11,405 nucleotides of DNA, taken from positions 1-11,405 of the forward strand of contig JAVBKB010000101.1 in NCBI GenBank assembly GCA_031554275.1, in the 5' to 3' direction. The notes under the pieces were generated by a model, which ran no database searches, was not told the origin of the DNA, and was given only the letters and a program-made list of their open reading frames with translations. Positions 1-7,267 of this stretch are shown piece by piece. The stretch is from JAVBKB01 sp031554275 (GTDB taxonomy: Bacteria; Bacillota; Bacilli; JARBTR01). Position 1 is the first letter of the stretch. The number at the start of each line of letters is the position of its first letter. A program made the translations under genes and the position numbers.

Positions 1-31
1 TCATCGATCAAAGCAGTTTGTCCTTTTTCAT

Positions 32-391
32 TTAATTTCTTAAATTCGAATATAGCGCAGCAAATCCTCCGAAAAGAATTCCTGTAATAGGAAAGACAAT
101 CCAATTGATTTCCCAACTATCAAACACAAAGCCCAAGACAAGAAAGATACATGTGGCAAGTAGAAACACAAATGCGGCAACTGCGCCAAATGCGGCAACT
201 GCGCCAAATGCGGCAACTGCGCCAAATGCGGCAACTGCGACAAATGCGGCAACTGTGACAAATGCGGCAACTGCGCCAATAACTTTATTATCTTGCTTCT
301 TCTTAGGGGCATATTCACTTGTTTTCAAAAACTTTTTGTGACAAACAGCAGCTGTACCTCGGAAAATGAAATAATAAGCAGCATCACACAT
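32..391 (-). CDS. Small membrane protein with hexapeptide repeats (unknown function)
   Basis: This leftward ORF encodes up to 119 residues, and I do not recognise a named family. The N-terminal ~38 residues are polar and rich in Lys. They are followed by six copies of a Gly/Val-x-Val-Ala-Ala-Phe hexapeptide (about residues 39-74), which run into a hydrophobic segment (FLLATCIFLVLGFVF). A second hydrophobic segment near the C-terminus contains the motif WIVFPITGILFGG, reminiscent of small two-TM proteins of Firmicutes. The repeats therefore lengthen one membrane segment. The start is uncertain: ATG at 391 is the only Met in frame, and the nearest Shine-Dalgarno-like AGGTG ends one base from it, which is too close. 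The ORF could be a decayed or truncated gene. It is divergent from the antiporter gene. The plausible C-terminal sequence favours this strand over the rightward ORF through the same repeats. Confidence 0.45.
   Translation of the reverse strand: MCDAAYYFIFRGTAAVCHKKFLKTSEYAPKKKQDNKVIGAVAAFVTVAAFVAVAAFGAVAAFGAVAAFGAVAAFVFLLATCIFLVLGFVFDSWEINWIVFPITGILFGGFAALYSNLRN
171..278. repeat. Six tandem 18-bp repeats (minisatellite)
   Basis: The unit AATGCGGCAACTGCGCCA is repeated six times without spacers (171-188, 189-206, 207-224, 225-242, 243-260, 261-278). Copies 1-3 and 6 are identical. Copy 4 has one C-to-A change, and copy 5 has that change plus a C-to-T. Because the unit is a multiple of three, copy-number change would keep the leftward ORF in frame and add or remove six residues (GAVAAF) from its hydrophobic segment. 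Confidence 0.95.
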
Positions 392-478
392 ACACCTAAG
401 ATACCATTGCTAGCGTTTCAGCAGTATTAATAATGAAAATTTTATAAATAACAACAGAGTGTCTATTTGCTAGTTTTC

Positions 479-507
479 TGGTCATTTCTACATAAATCGA
501 GTACAAT
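479..507 (+). promoter_or_regulatory. Candidate sigma-A promoter of the antiporter gene
   Basis: TGGTCA at 479-484 (4 of 6 to TTGACA) and TACAAT at 502-507 (5 of 6 to TATAAT) are separated by 17 bp. They lie 33 bp upstream of the start codon. The -35 is weak, so this is a consensus-based guess. Confidence 0.4.
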
Positions 508-540
508 AAACAAAACATTTATTGAGGAGGAGGGTAAGAA

Positions 541-1740
541 ATGGAGTTGGAGTTGGATTTGATATTTCAATTAGCTGTCATTATTATTAGTGTTAAAGTA
601 GCTGGAAGTATTTCCGTGAAATTTGGACAGCCTTCTGTGCTTGGTAAATTGCTAGTTGGTGTACTTATTGGACCAGCTATGTTGGGGATTGTGAGTGATA
701 GCAACTATATCGAAGCATTTGGTCATATTGGTGTTATATTCTTAATGTTTATTGCAGGGTTAGAAACAGATATAAAGGAATTAAAAAAACATTGGTATGC
801 TTCAACAGTCGTTGCAATTGGCGGGATTATCGTACCAATGCTTGGGGGGCTGCTAACTGGTATCGTAATTGGACTAGATCTCGCCCCTTCTATTTTCTTA
901 GGGTTTCTATTAGCTGCAACTTCTGTTTCAATTTCCGTGCAAACATTTCGCGAACTCGGTACAATGAATCAGAAAACGAGCATTACAGTGCTTGGGGCAG
1001 CAGTAGTTGATGATATTATAGTCGTTGTTTTGTTGGCAGTATTAATGGGTTTCCTGATGCCTTCAGATGTCTCCATTAGTGAAGTACTACTAGATAAAGC
1101 GTTATTCTTTGTGATCATTGGCGTCTTTTCATGGAAATTTGCTGCTTTCATGATGAAGCTTTTATCCAAATTGAAGGTTTCAGAACCAATCATGAGTGTG
1201 GCGATCGTGCATTGCCTTTTCTATGCTGCGATTGCTGAATACTTTGGAGTTGCTGGCATTATTGGCGCTTTTGCAGCTGGATTGACGATTGCCAACACGC
1301 CATTTAAGGAAACAGTCGAGAAGAAACTAGAACCAATTGCTTACACCATATTTGTCCCAGTATTTTTTGCGAGTATCGGTTTAAAAGTGAATCTGGATGG
1401 ATTTTGGCATGACCTCCCATTCATTATCGGATTCTCACTTGTGGCAATAGCAACAAAGATTATCGGAGCGGGAATTGGAGCACGGGTAACTGGTTTCAAT
1501 AATTATGATTCTTTAATTGTTGGAGCCGGAATGGTTTCACGAGGAGAAGTAGCGTTGATTATTTCAACAATAGGACTATCATCTGGACTTCTTTCTGAAG
1601 AGTATTTTACTGCCATCGTTGTCGTCGTGCTGATCACAACACTAGTTACTCCACCGATGCTGAAGTATTTGCTTTCGCGTGGTGGCACAGTTCAGATTCC
1701 AATTAAGGAGCTAGACCCAATTGAATACGAGACATACTAA
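541..1740 (+). CDS. CPA2-family cation:proton antiporter (NapA/GerN-like)
   Basis: This is a 399-residue polytopic membrane protein that is hydrophobic almost throughout, consistent with 12-13 membrane segments. It matches the CPA2 sodium(potassium)/proton exchanger fold. The N-terminal half carries GQPSVLGKLLVGVLIGP and the half-helix motif MFIAGLETD. The paired aspartates D157-D158 in GAAVVDDII correspond to the ion-binding Asp pair of Thermus NapA and mark electrogenic members. The C-terminal half has GAFAAGLTIANTPF and FVPVFFASIGLKV. The length fits GerN/NapA proteins, and there is no fused TrkA-N or TrkA-C nucleotide-binding domain as in the longer KefB-type relatives. The start at 541 follows a very strong GAGGAGG ribosome site at 524-530. 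The likely role is Na+ or K+ extrusion and pH homeostasis; a germination role as for GerN cannot be told from sequence. No clear terminator follows it. Confidence 0.9.
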   Translation: MELELDLIFQLAVIIISVKVAGSISVKFGQPSVLGKLLVGVLIGPAMLGIVSDSNYIEAFGHIGVIFLMFIAGLETDIKELKKHWYASTVVAIGGIIVPMLGGLLTGIVIGLDLAPSIFLGFLLAATSVSISVQTFRELGTMNQKTSITVLGAAVVDDIIVVVLLAVLMGFLMPSDVSISEVLLDKALFFVIIGVFSWKFAAFMMKLLSKLKVSEPIMSVAIVHCLFYAAIAEYFGVAGIIGAFAAGLTIANTPFKETVEKKLEPIAYTIFVPVFFASIGLKVNLDGFWHDLPFIIGFSLVAIATKIIGAGIGARVTGFNNYDSLIVGAGMVSRGEVALIISTIGLSSGLLSEEYFTAIVVVVLITTLVTPPMLKYLLSRGGTVQIPIKELDPIEYETY

Positions 1741-1845
1741 TAGTCTTTATTACAGCTTTGCCAAAGTAATCTCATCTGATTTGGATAAGTTTTTTCAAAA
1801 AATACTGTGAAAAATAAAAATATTACGTTTAATTGTTGATTTTCA

Positions 1846-1864
1846 ATGAAATGAATGATTTCAT
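1846..1864. promoter_or_regulatory. AT-rich dyad in the alaS leader
   Basis: ATGAAAT (1846-1852) and ATTTCAT (1858-1864) are perfect inverted arms around a 5-base spacer, 58 bp upstream of alaS. No T-run follows, so it is not a terminator. It could be a protein-binding dyad or chance in AT-rich DNA. A poor -35/-10 pair (TTTTCA at 1840 and TAGGAT at 1864, 18 bp apart) overlaps it. Confidence 0.25.
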
Positions 1865-1921
1865 AGGATTATCCCAAAAATTCAAATTGATTAAACAGAT
1901 CATTCCAAGGAGTTTAAGAAG

Positions 1922-4558
1922 ATGAAATTTCTTACTAGCGCAGAAGTGCGACAAATGTTTTTAGACTTTTTTCAAGAAAAAGGTCATGTGATTGAACCAA
2001 GTGCGTCTCTTGTGCCGTTTGAGGATCCCTCATTATTGTGGATTAATTCGGGAGTAGCGACATTGAAGAAGTACTTTGATGGTAGGGTAATCCCTGAGAA
2101 TCCTCGGATTTGCAATTCGCAAAAATGCATTCGTACCAACGATATTGAGAATGTTGGCATGACCGCTCGCCATCATACATTCTTTGAAATGATGGGTAAC
2201 TTCTCAATCGGTGAGTATTTCCGTGAACAGGCGATTGAGTGGGGGTGGGAGTTACTAACATCACCAAAATGGTTCGGATTTGATAAGGAACTCATGTATG
2301 TAACAATTTATCCTGATGATCATGCCTCCTATGAAGCATGGATAGCACAAGGATTGACACCAGATCGGATTATTCCTCTTGAGGGGAACTTCTGGGAAAT
2401 TGGCGAGGGACCTTGTGGTCCCTGCACAGAGATTTTCTACGACCGTGGTGAGAAGTATGATCCAGAGAAAATCGGGATTCGCCTTTTGAAAGAAGATCTA
2501 GATAACGATCGTTACTTAGAAGTATGGAATATCGTTTTGTCGCAATTTAATGCGAAGGCAGACCTGCCTCGCGTGTCTTATCCTGAATTACCAAATAAAA
2601 ATATTGATACCGGTATGGGTCTTGAAAGAATGGTCAGCATTCTCCAAAATGGGGAAACGAACTTTGATACTGACTTGTTCCTACCGATTATTCACGAAAT
2701 CGAGAAGTTAACAGAGAGTAAATATCGGGCTAGTGATGCTGCAATTGATTCAGCATTTAAAGTCATTGCAGATCATATTCGAACAGTTTCATTTGCTATA
2801 TCAGATGATGCACTTCCTTCTAATGAAGGCAGGGGCTACATTCTGCGACGATTAATTCGCCGTTCGGTGCTGTTCGCTAAGAGATTAGGCATCGAGAAAC
2901 CATTTATGTATCAATTAGTTCCTGTTGTAGCTGAAATCATGGTTAGTTACTATCCTTCAGTCAAGGAAAAATCAGCTTTTATCCAAAAGGTTGTGAAGGG
3001 TGAAGAGGAAAGATTTCATGAAACTCTCAGTGATGGACTGGCGATCCTTGAAGAAGTGATCACTAAAGAAAAATCCGTTGGAAGCACGATCATTTCTGGA
3101 AGTGATGCATTTAAGCTATATGATACCTTTGGATTCCCGATTGAAATGACTGAAGAATATGCAGCTGATCATGGTATGACAATTGATCATTCTGGATTTG
3201 ATAAGGAAATGGAAATACAACGCGAACGCGCTCGTGCTGCTCGCCAAGATTATGGTTCTATGCAGATTCAAGGCGGTGTCCTTGGTGAAATTCGCGATCA
3301 TAGTGAATTTGTTGGCTATGAAGCCTTACAGGTAGATGCAAAGGTTCTTTATTTGATGAACCAAGCAGGAGAGCTTGTGGATGTTGCAGCAGCTGGTGAA
3401 GATGTACAGATGATTTTCAATCAGACCCCTTTCTATGCAGAAAGTGGTGGGCAAGTAACTGACCTAGGAGAAATTGTTGACGTTGGGAAAGTGACCAATG
3501 TGCAAAAGGCACCGAATGGGCAACATGTACACTCCGTGACACTTACAGCTAAGGTCAGTCAAAATGATTCAGTCCAACTTGTGGTTGATAGCAAAAACAG
3601 AGCAAACATTATCAAAAACCACACAGCTACTCACTTATTGCATCAAGCACTGAAGGATGTCCTCGGCACTCATGTGAATCAAGCAGGCTCACAAGTATCA
3701 GCGGATCGATTACGTTTTGATTTCTCACATTTTGGTGCGATGACAGCAGAAGAATTAGAGCAGGTTGAACAAATTGTCAATAATCAGATTTGGGCGAGTA
3801 TGGAGCTTGCGATTAGCTATAAGGATATTGATGAAGCAAAAGCGATGGGCGCAATGGCACTATTTGGTGAAAAATACGGTAAAACAGTTCGTGTCGTGCA
3901 AATAGGTGACTATAGCTTAGAGCTTTGTGGTGGCTGCCATGTGACCAATACTTCTGCAATTGGTTTATTCAAAATTATTTCAGAAGGTGGAATCGGTGCA
4001 GGTGTTCGGAGAATTGAAGCCGTAACTGGACAAGCAGCATATGAGGTGCTCGCTGGTCAAGTGAACCTATTGAAATCTGTCGCTGCTCAACTGAAAAGCA
4101 ATGTGAAAGAAGTTCCAAATAAGATAGAGTATTTACTTGGTGATTTAAAAGAGTTACAGCGAGTCAACGAGTCTTTAAAGGCTAAGCTTGCAAATATTGA
4201 GGCGCAGTCACTTGAGTCTAAAGCAGTTGATGTCAACGGAACAACAGTTTTGACGGCAATGGTTGATGCCCAAGATATGAATACGCTGCGGAATATGGCT
4301 GACGAGCTAAAGCAAAAGCTTCAATCAGCAATTATTGTATTAGGTAGTGGCGCTACAGACAAAGTCAATTTGATTGCTGTGGTGACTGAGGATAATATCA
4401 AAAAGGGATTTCATGCTGGAAAGATTATCAAGGAAGTTGCTCATGCTTGTGGTGGAAGCGGTGGCGGACGCCCTGATATGGCACAGGCTGGTGGAAAAGA
4501 ACCACAGAAGTTAAATGAAGCACTAGCATTAGTTGAACAATTAGTCGCAAATCGGTAG
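1922..4558 (+). CDS. alaS: Alanine--tRNA ligase
   Basis: This cytoplasmic class II synthetase attaches alanine to tRNA-Ala and hydrolyses mischarged Ser- or Gly-tRNA. The 878 residues are full length for the family. The N-terminal aminoacylation domain contains the class II motif 2 region (TARHHTFFEMMGNFSIGEYF) and motif 3 (GMGLERM, residues 231-237). The editing domain has zinc ligands H567 and H571 (HTATH) and C669 and H673 (CGGCH). The C-Ala/DHHA1 domain ends with the glycine-rich GGSGGGRPDMAQAGGK from about residue 844. AAGGAG at 1907-1912 supports the ATG at 1922. The leader between the antiporter and this gene is only 181 bp and shows no T-box consensus, unlike B. subtilis alaS, so tRNA-dependent antitermination is not evident here. 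Confidence 0.98.
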   Translation: MKFLTSAEVRQMFLDFFQEKGHVIEPSASLVPFEDPSLLWINSGVATLKKYFDGRVIPENPRICNSQKCIRTNDIENVGMTARHHTFFEMMGNFSIGEYFREQAIEWGWELLTSPKWFGFDKELMYVTIYPDDHASYEAWIAQGLTPDRIIPLEGNFWEIGEGPCGPCTEIFYDRGEKYDPEKIGIRLLKEDLDNDRYLEVWNIVLSQFNAKADLPRVSYPELPNKNIDTGMGLERMVSILQNGETNFDTDLFLPIIHEIEKLTESKYRASDAAIDSAFKVIADHIRTVSFAISDDALPSNEGRGYILRRLIRRSVLFAKRLGIEKPFMYQLVPVVAEIMVSYYPSVKEKSAFIQKVVKGEEERFHETLSDGLAILEEVITKEKSVGSTIISGSDAFKLYDTFGFPIEMTEEYAADHGMTIDHSGFDKEMEIQRERARAARQDYGSMQIQGGVLGEIRDHSEFVGYEALQVDAKVLYLMNQAGELVDVAAAGEDVQMIFNQTPFYAESGGQVTDLGEIVDVGKVTNVQKAPNGQHVHSVTLTAKVSQNDSVQLVVDSKNRANIIKNHTATHLLHQALKDVLGTHVNQAGSQVSADRLRFDFSHFGAMTAEELEQVEQIVNNQIWASMELAISYKDIDEAKAMGAMALFGEKYGKTVRVVQIGDYSLELCGGCHVTNTSAIGLFKIISEGGIGAGVRRIEAVTGQAAYEVLAGQVNLLKSVAAQLKSNVKEVPNKIEYLLGDLKELQRVNESLKAKLANIEAQSLESKAVDVNGTTVLTAMVDAQDMNTLRNMADELKQKLQSAIIVLGSGATDKVNLIAVVTEDNIKKGFHAGKIIKEVAHACGGSGGGRPDMAQAGGKEPQKLNEALALVEQLVANR

Positions 4559-4605
4559 TGTTTCTGCGGAAAATGTAGATATGTTCATTCAAAAACGAAA
4601 AAATG

Positions 4606-4641
4606 TTTTTTTGTACAAGTTTTTAGTGTAAAATGTATATA
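4606..4641 (+). promoter_or_regulatory. Possible promoter of the ireB-ruvX-yrzB operon
   Basis: TTGTAC at 4611-4616 is followed by TATATA at 4636-4641 (19-bp spacing), and a better -10 look-alike TAAAAT lies at 4629-4634 with only a T-tract where its -35 should be. One of these probably drives the operon, because the 142-bp gap after alaS is too AT-rich to be merely a linker. The exact site is unresolved. Confidence 0.35.
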
Positions 4642-4687
4642 GCTGAATCTGAAAGGCGATAATAAATTTTTCTTGAGCAACAGAAAC

Positions 4688-4693
4688 GGGGTG
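4688..4693 (+). promoter_or_regulatory. Ribosome binding site fixing the ireB TTG start
   Basis: GGGGTG lies 7 bases upstream of the TTG at 4701. The next in-frame ATG (codon 8) has no comparable site and would remove the conserved N-terminal segment. Confidence 0.6.
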
Positions 4694-4700
4694 TTGGGAT

Positions 4701-4967
4701 TTGAATTCAATTGATAAAACAATGCATTTCAATATAAATGATAATGTTGAGTTGGAAGTGAAAGAGGTTCTTAATAAAGTGTTTCTAGCACTTCAAGAAA
4801 AGGGTTACAATCCTCTTAATCAAATTGTCGGCTATCTGTTATCAGGAGATCCAGCTTATATTCCCCGACATCAGGATGCGAGAAGAATAATTCATAGCCT
4901 GGAGCGGGATGAGATCATTGAGGAATTGGTGAAATCCTACTTAAAACAATACGCTGAGGAAAAGTGA
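4701..4967 (+). CDS. ireB: IreB family regulatory phosphoprotein (UPF0297, YrzL)
   Basis: This small cytoplasmic protein of 88 residues matches the UPF0297 family over its full length, including KGYNPLNQIVGYLLSGDPAYI and the downstream RDEIIEELVKSYL. In Enterococcus faecalis, IreB is a dimeric substrate of the PASTA Ser/Thr kinase IreK, is phosphorylated on N-terminal threonines, and dampens cephalosporin resistance. Here Thr7 is present in NSIDKTMHFN. The TTG start at 4701 is chosen because it restores the conserved N-terminus and has a good ribosome site. It is the first gene of a conserved trio with ruvX and yrzB, and its TGA stop overlaps the ruvX start. Whether this organism uses it in kinase signalling is inferred from the family. 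Confidence 0.93.
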   Translation: MNSIDKTMHFNINDNVELEVKEVLNKVFLALQEKGYNPLNQIVGYLLSGDPAYIPRHQDARRIIHSLERDEIIEELVKSYLKQYAEEK

Positions 4968-5383
4968 TGCGAATTGCTGGCCTAGATGTAGGAACCAAGA
5001 CTGTTGGTGTTGCAATTAGCGATGAACTCGCATTTACAGCACAAGGGATAGAAACCATTCCAATAGATTCTGAACAGAACCATTATGGTTTTAAACGGAT
5101 TTCACAATTGATTGAAGAGTATCAGATCGAAATGTTTATCGTTGGATTACCTAAGAACATGAATGGGTCGATCGGACCAAGGGGTGAAGCATGTCAGGAA
5201 TACGCTTCTCGCTTAGAAAAGAAATTTTCAATTCCGGTTAAACTAATAGATGAACGGTTGACAACAATTCAAGCAGAACGAATTTTGATTCAGGCTGATG
5301 TTAGCCGGAAGAAAAGGAAGACTGTAATTGATAAATTAGCAGCAACAATAATATTGCAATCTTATTTAGATTTACAAAAGTAG
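4967..5383 (+). CDS. ruvX: Putative pre-16S rRNA nuclease / Holliday junction resolvase-like protein (YqgF/YrrK)
   Basis: The product is a 138-residue RNase H-fold nuclease. The first strand carries the catalytic Asp7 in LDVGTKTVGVAIS. FIVGLPKNMNG follows, and Asp95 lies in the DERLTT motif. In E. coli YqgF is required for maturation of the 16S rRNA 5' end, and a Holliday-junction function has also been proposed for the family, so the exact substrate is open. I take ATG at 4967, which overlaps the ireB TGA in the arrangement TGATG and has GAGG at 4956-4959. A GTG one codon earlier (4964) is also in frame. The overlap implies translational coupling with ireB. yrzB follows after 14 bp. Confidence 0.95.
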   Translation: MRIAGLDVGTKTVGVAISDELAFTAQGIETIPIDSEQNHYGFKRISQLIEEYQIEMFIVGLPKNMNGSIGPRGEACQEYASRLEKKFSIPVKLIDERLTTIQAERILIQADVSRKKRKTVIDKLAATIILQSYLDLQK

Positions 5384-5397
5384 ACGGAGGAATCACA

Positions 5398-5703
5398 ATG
5401 GAAAACGAAGAACTGATTACGATTTTTGACGAAGAGGGAAATGAGACATTATTTGAAATTCTCTTCACATTTGCATTAGAAGAATACAAAAAAGAATATG
5501 TCTGTGTAATTCCAGTTGGTAGTGAAGAAGAAGAAACTGATGAGGATGACATTCCAGATATTTATGTATTTTCATATGTTTCAGATGAAACTGGTGAGGC
5601 AGGCAACCTTGAAGAAGTAATTGATGAAAAAGAGTGGTCAGCTTGCGAAGAAGTTGTCAACAGTGTTCTAGATGCTGAAGAATTAGAAGGCGACGAAGAG
5701 TAG
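5398..5703 (+). CDS. yrzB: DUF1292 family protein (YrzB)
   Basis: This is an acidic cytoplasmic protein of 101 residues. It opens with ITIFDEEGNETLFEILFTF, the usual start of DUF1292 proteins, and ends in a Glu/Asp-rich tail. It is slightly longer than B. subtilis YrzB because of an acidic insertion around EEEETDEDD. The function is unknown. Its constant place behind ireB and ruvX in Firmicutes suggests co-expression. GGAGG at 5386-5390 precedes the ATG by 7 bases. A strong terminator ends the operon 17 bp after the stop. Confidence 0.92.
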   Translation: MENEELITIFDEEGNETLFEILFTFALEEYKKEYVCVIPVGSEEEETDEDDIPDIYVFSYVSDETGEAGNLEEVIDEKEWSACEEVVNSVLDAEELEGDEE

Positions 5704-5719
5704 ATCTGGAGTAGCCACT

Positions 5720-5752
5720 AACCCTCAATAGTACCTACTATTGAGGGTTTTT
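5720..5752 (+). terminator. Strong intrinsic terminator after yrzB
   Basis: A perfect 13-bp stem (5720-5732 with 5737-5749) closes a 4-base ACCT loop. Its core CCCTCAATAGT is G/C-rich at the base, and five Ts (5748-5752) follow. It separates the ireB operon from mltG. Confidence 0.93.
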
Positions 5753-5775
5753 AGCAAGAAGTGTAGAAATAGACA

Positions 5776-5803
5776 TTGACGAATTGTGATTTTTTTGTAT
5801 GAT
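5776..5803 (+). promoter_or_regulatory. Sigma-A promoter of mltG
   Basis: TTGACG at 5776-5781 (5 of 6) and TATGAT at 5798-5803 (5 of 6) are 16 bp apart, between the upstream terminator and the mltG ribosome site. The predicted start of transcription is near 5810, giving a short leader of about 30 bases. Confidence 0.75.
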
Positions 5804-5826
5804 AGATATGTAGCTTTTTGATACTT

Positions 5827-5831
5827 GGAGG
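5827..5831 (+). promoter_or_regulatory. Ribosome binding site fixing the mltG start
   Basis: GGAGG sits 8 bases before the TTG at 5840 and 5 bases before a TTG at 5837. A further in-frame TTG at 5825 overlaps this site and is therefore excluded. Confidence 0.7.
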
Positions 5832-5839
5832 CGAATTTG

Positions 5840-6982
5840 TTGGACAAGGAAACAAAAAAAACACGTAAGAAAGAATTTCTCGAGAAAATTAAATATAGAA
5901 AAAAAGAGGCTAGAACTGTTCGGAGGATTGTTTTCGTTGTAACAGTAATTGGGTTTATTTTAATTGCTGGCGGAATTTTTTGGGGATACAAATATATTAC
6001 CAAAGCATTAGAACCAGCAGATCCGAATAACACAAACATTATCGAGATTGTTATTCCGTACAACTCAGGAACAACCAAAATATGCAACATTCTAGAGGAA
6101 AATGGGATCGTAAAGAATGCGAAGATATTCAAATATTATCTTAAATTCAATAATGAAAGCGGATTTCAAGCAGGCACCTACAAGCTCTCTCCATCCATGA
6201 AACTGTCAACTGTTACAGATACATTGAAGAGTGGTTCAATAGGTGTACAGATCAAGCTTAAATTCACGATTCCAGAAGGTAAGAATTTAGAGGAGATCTC
6301 CAAAATTATTGCTGAGAAAACGGGTCGGACATCTGAAGAAGTGTTGAACCAAATAAACAGTGTGGCGTTTGTTTCAGAAATGCAAACCGAATTCCCGGAA
6401 ATTTTGAGTAATGCTATTTTGGCAACACAAGTTAGATACCCACTTGAAGGATATCTATTCCCTGCCACATATTCTTTTGCAAGTGAAAAACCAGAGGTTG
6501 AAGAAATTGTAAGGGAAATGCTCAAAAAGACGACCGAAGTGATGGGTAGGTACTCTGAACTAATGGCAGGAACTGATCCAGTTGGAGAAGTGTGGACAGT
6601 TCACGAGGTATTGACGCTTGCATCAATCATTGAGGAAGAATCAAACGCAAAGTCTGATCGTGCCAAAGTTGCTGCTTGTTTTGAAAATCGAATGTCACTT
6701 GGCATGAAATTAGAGTCGGATGCGACAACATTGTATGCGATCAATCGTCATACAACTGAAATTACCAGAGCTGATTTAGACTTTGATTCACCTTATAATA
6801 CAAGAAAGAGTCCTGGCATTATGCCTGGTCCAATTGCAGCAGCTGGTGAAGCTTCAATTGCAGCTGTGCTTACTCCCGATCCAAATAAGAAGATATTGTT
6901 TTTCTACACAATTCCTTCATCAAATGAAACCGTTTTTGCTGAAACAAATGAGCAACATGAAAAGAATACACAGATTCCATAG
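5840..6982 (+). CDS. mltG: Endolytic murein transglycosylase MltG (YrrL)
   Basis: MltG cleaves nascent glycan strands in peptidoglycan with anhydro-end formation and limits strand length; it works in the membrane beside the synthesis machinery. From TTG 5840 the protein has 380 residues. It has a Lys/Arg-rich cytoplasmic N-terminus, one membrane segment (about residues 31-52, VFVVTVIGFILIAGGIFWGY), a LysM-like region around residues 68-105, and the YceG catalytic domain. The presumed catalytic glutamate is E265 in LASIIEEES. The SPYNTRKSPGIMPGPIAAAG signature is near the C-terminus. The long cytoplasmic tail typical of streptococcal MltG is missing, as in Bacillus. The gene stands alone, with its own promoter and terminator. 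Confidence 0.95.
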   Translation: MDKETKKTRKKEFLEKIKYRKKEARTVRRIVFVVTVIGFILIAGGIFWGYKYITKALEPADPNNTNIIEIVIPYNSGTTKICNILEENGIVKNAKIFKYYLKFNNESGFQAGTYKLSPSMKLSTVTDTLKSGSIGVQIKLKFTIPEGKNLEEISKIIAEKTGRTSEEVLNQINSVAFVSEMQTEFPEILSNAILATQVRYPLEGYLFPATYSFASEKPEVEEIVREMLKKTTEVMGRYSELMAGTDPVGEVWTVHEVLTLASIIEEESNAKSDRAKVAACFENRMSLGMKLESDATTLYAINRHTTEITRADLDFDSPYNTRKSPGIMPGPIAAAGEASIAAVLTPDPNKKILFFYTIPSSNETVFAETNEQHEKNTQIP

Positions 6983-7018
6983 CATTATTGAAATAAAGAC
7001 AATGGAGTAATATGAATC

Positions 7019-7056
7019 AAATCGATTATCTCTTCTTAAGAGATTAATCGATTTTT
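7019..7056 (+). terminator. Intrinsic terminator after mltG
   Basis: Arms 7019-7034 and 7038-7054 pair along about 16 bp around a 3-base loop, with one bulged T. The stem base contains the palindrome ATCGAT. The downstream arm runs into five Ts (7052-7056). It lies 36 bp after the mltG stop. Confidence 0.8.
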
Positions 7057-7083
7057 CATAGATAGGTACCAAAGTAAGTCGAC

Positions 7084-7099
7084 CTCTTTCTTTAAAGAG
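7084..7099. other. Hairpin in the trmR leader
   Basis: CTCTTT (7084-7089) pairs with AAAGAG (7094-7099) around a CTTT loop. It lies upstream of the duplicated module in the same leader. No function can be assigned. Confidence 0.35.
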
Positions 7100-7136
7100 C
7101 AGATTGTGGAACAGTGAGTGCTTTTTCTAATCTACC

Positions 7137-7224
7137 TGTTGATCCGATCAACAAATCTGACGAAGTATCAAATCCGCTCTTCTTGTTGTTCCAAACAACA
7201 AAACTGGCGAAGCATTAAACCTGC
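7137..7224 (+). repeat. Duplicated hairpin module in the trmR leader
   Basis: Two 41-base copies (7137-7177 and 7184-7224) agree at 32 of 41 positions. Each begins with a perfect 7-bp hairpin: TGTTGAT-CCG-ATCAACA at 7137-7153 and TGTTGTT-CCA-AACAACA at 7184-7200. One stem pair changes from A-T to T-A between the copies with pairing kept, and the loop differs by one base. After each hairpin, a CGAAG-centred stretch is shared. The copies are 47 bases apart, so they lie in different reading frames. The differences fall mostly at second codon positions, which argues against a repeated peptide. It could be a structured RNA leader or an old insertion. Confidence 0.6.
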
Positions 7225-7267
7225 ATCGAGGTTATTCCAGACTGGACATGTAAGATTGGAGTGGGCA

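Noticed and set aside
171..278. Repeat array as a CRISPR
   Set aside because: The 18-bp units are directly tandem without unique spacers and lie within an open frame; no cas gene is present.
105..341. Rightward 78-residue ORF with Asn-Ala-Ala-Thr repeats
   Set aside because: It is the opposite-strand reading of the same minisatellite, has no ribosome site, and its flanks do not look like protein, whereas the leftward frame has plausible membrane segments.
1749..1770. Terminator after the antiporter
   Set aside because: The stem is short, bulged and A/T-rich, and the nearest T-run is more than 15 bases downstream.
2043..2267. Antisense and out-of-frame ORFs inside alaS, mltG, trmR, yrrO and greA
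   Set aside because: They overlap clearly recognised genes, lack ribosome sites and show no protein-like features.
4590..4613. Terminator after alaS
   Set aside because: Arms are almost pure A and T (AAAAAC/GTTTTT) with an 8-base loop; too weak to call.
6988..7016. Promoter TTGAAA-17-TATGAA for trmR
   Set aside because: The hexamers fit fairly well, but transcription would begin inside the mltG terminator hairpin, so I do not trust it.
7114..7218. 34-residue GTG-initiated leader peptide
   Set aside because: The frame is open across both modules, but the module copies lie in different frames, their differences are not at third positions, and the ribosome site is poor.
7118..7267. N-terminal extension of TrmR
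   Set aside because: It exceeds the family length by 50 residues, passes through the duplicated hairpin leader, and has no ribosome site; GGAGTG marks the ATG at 7268.
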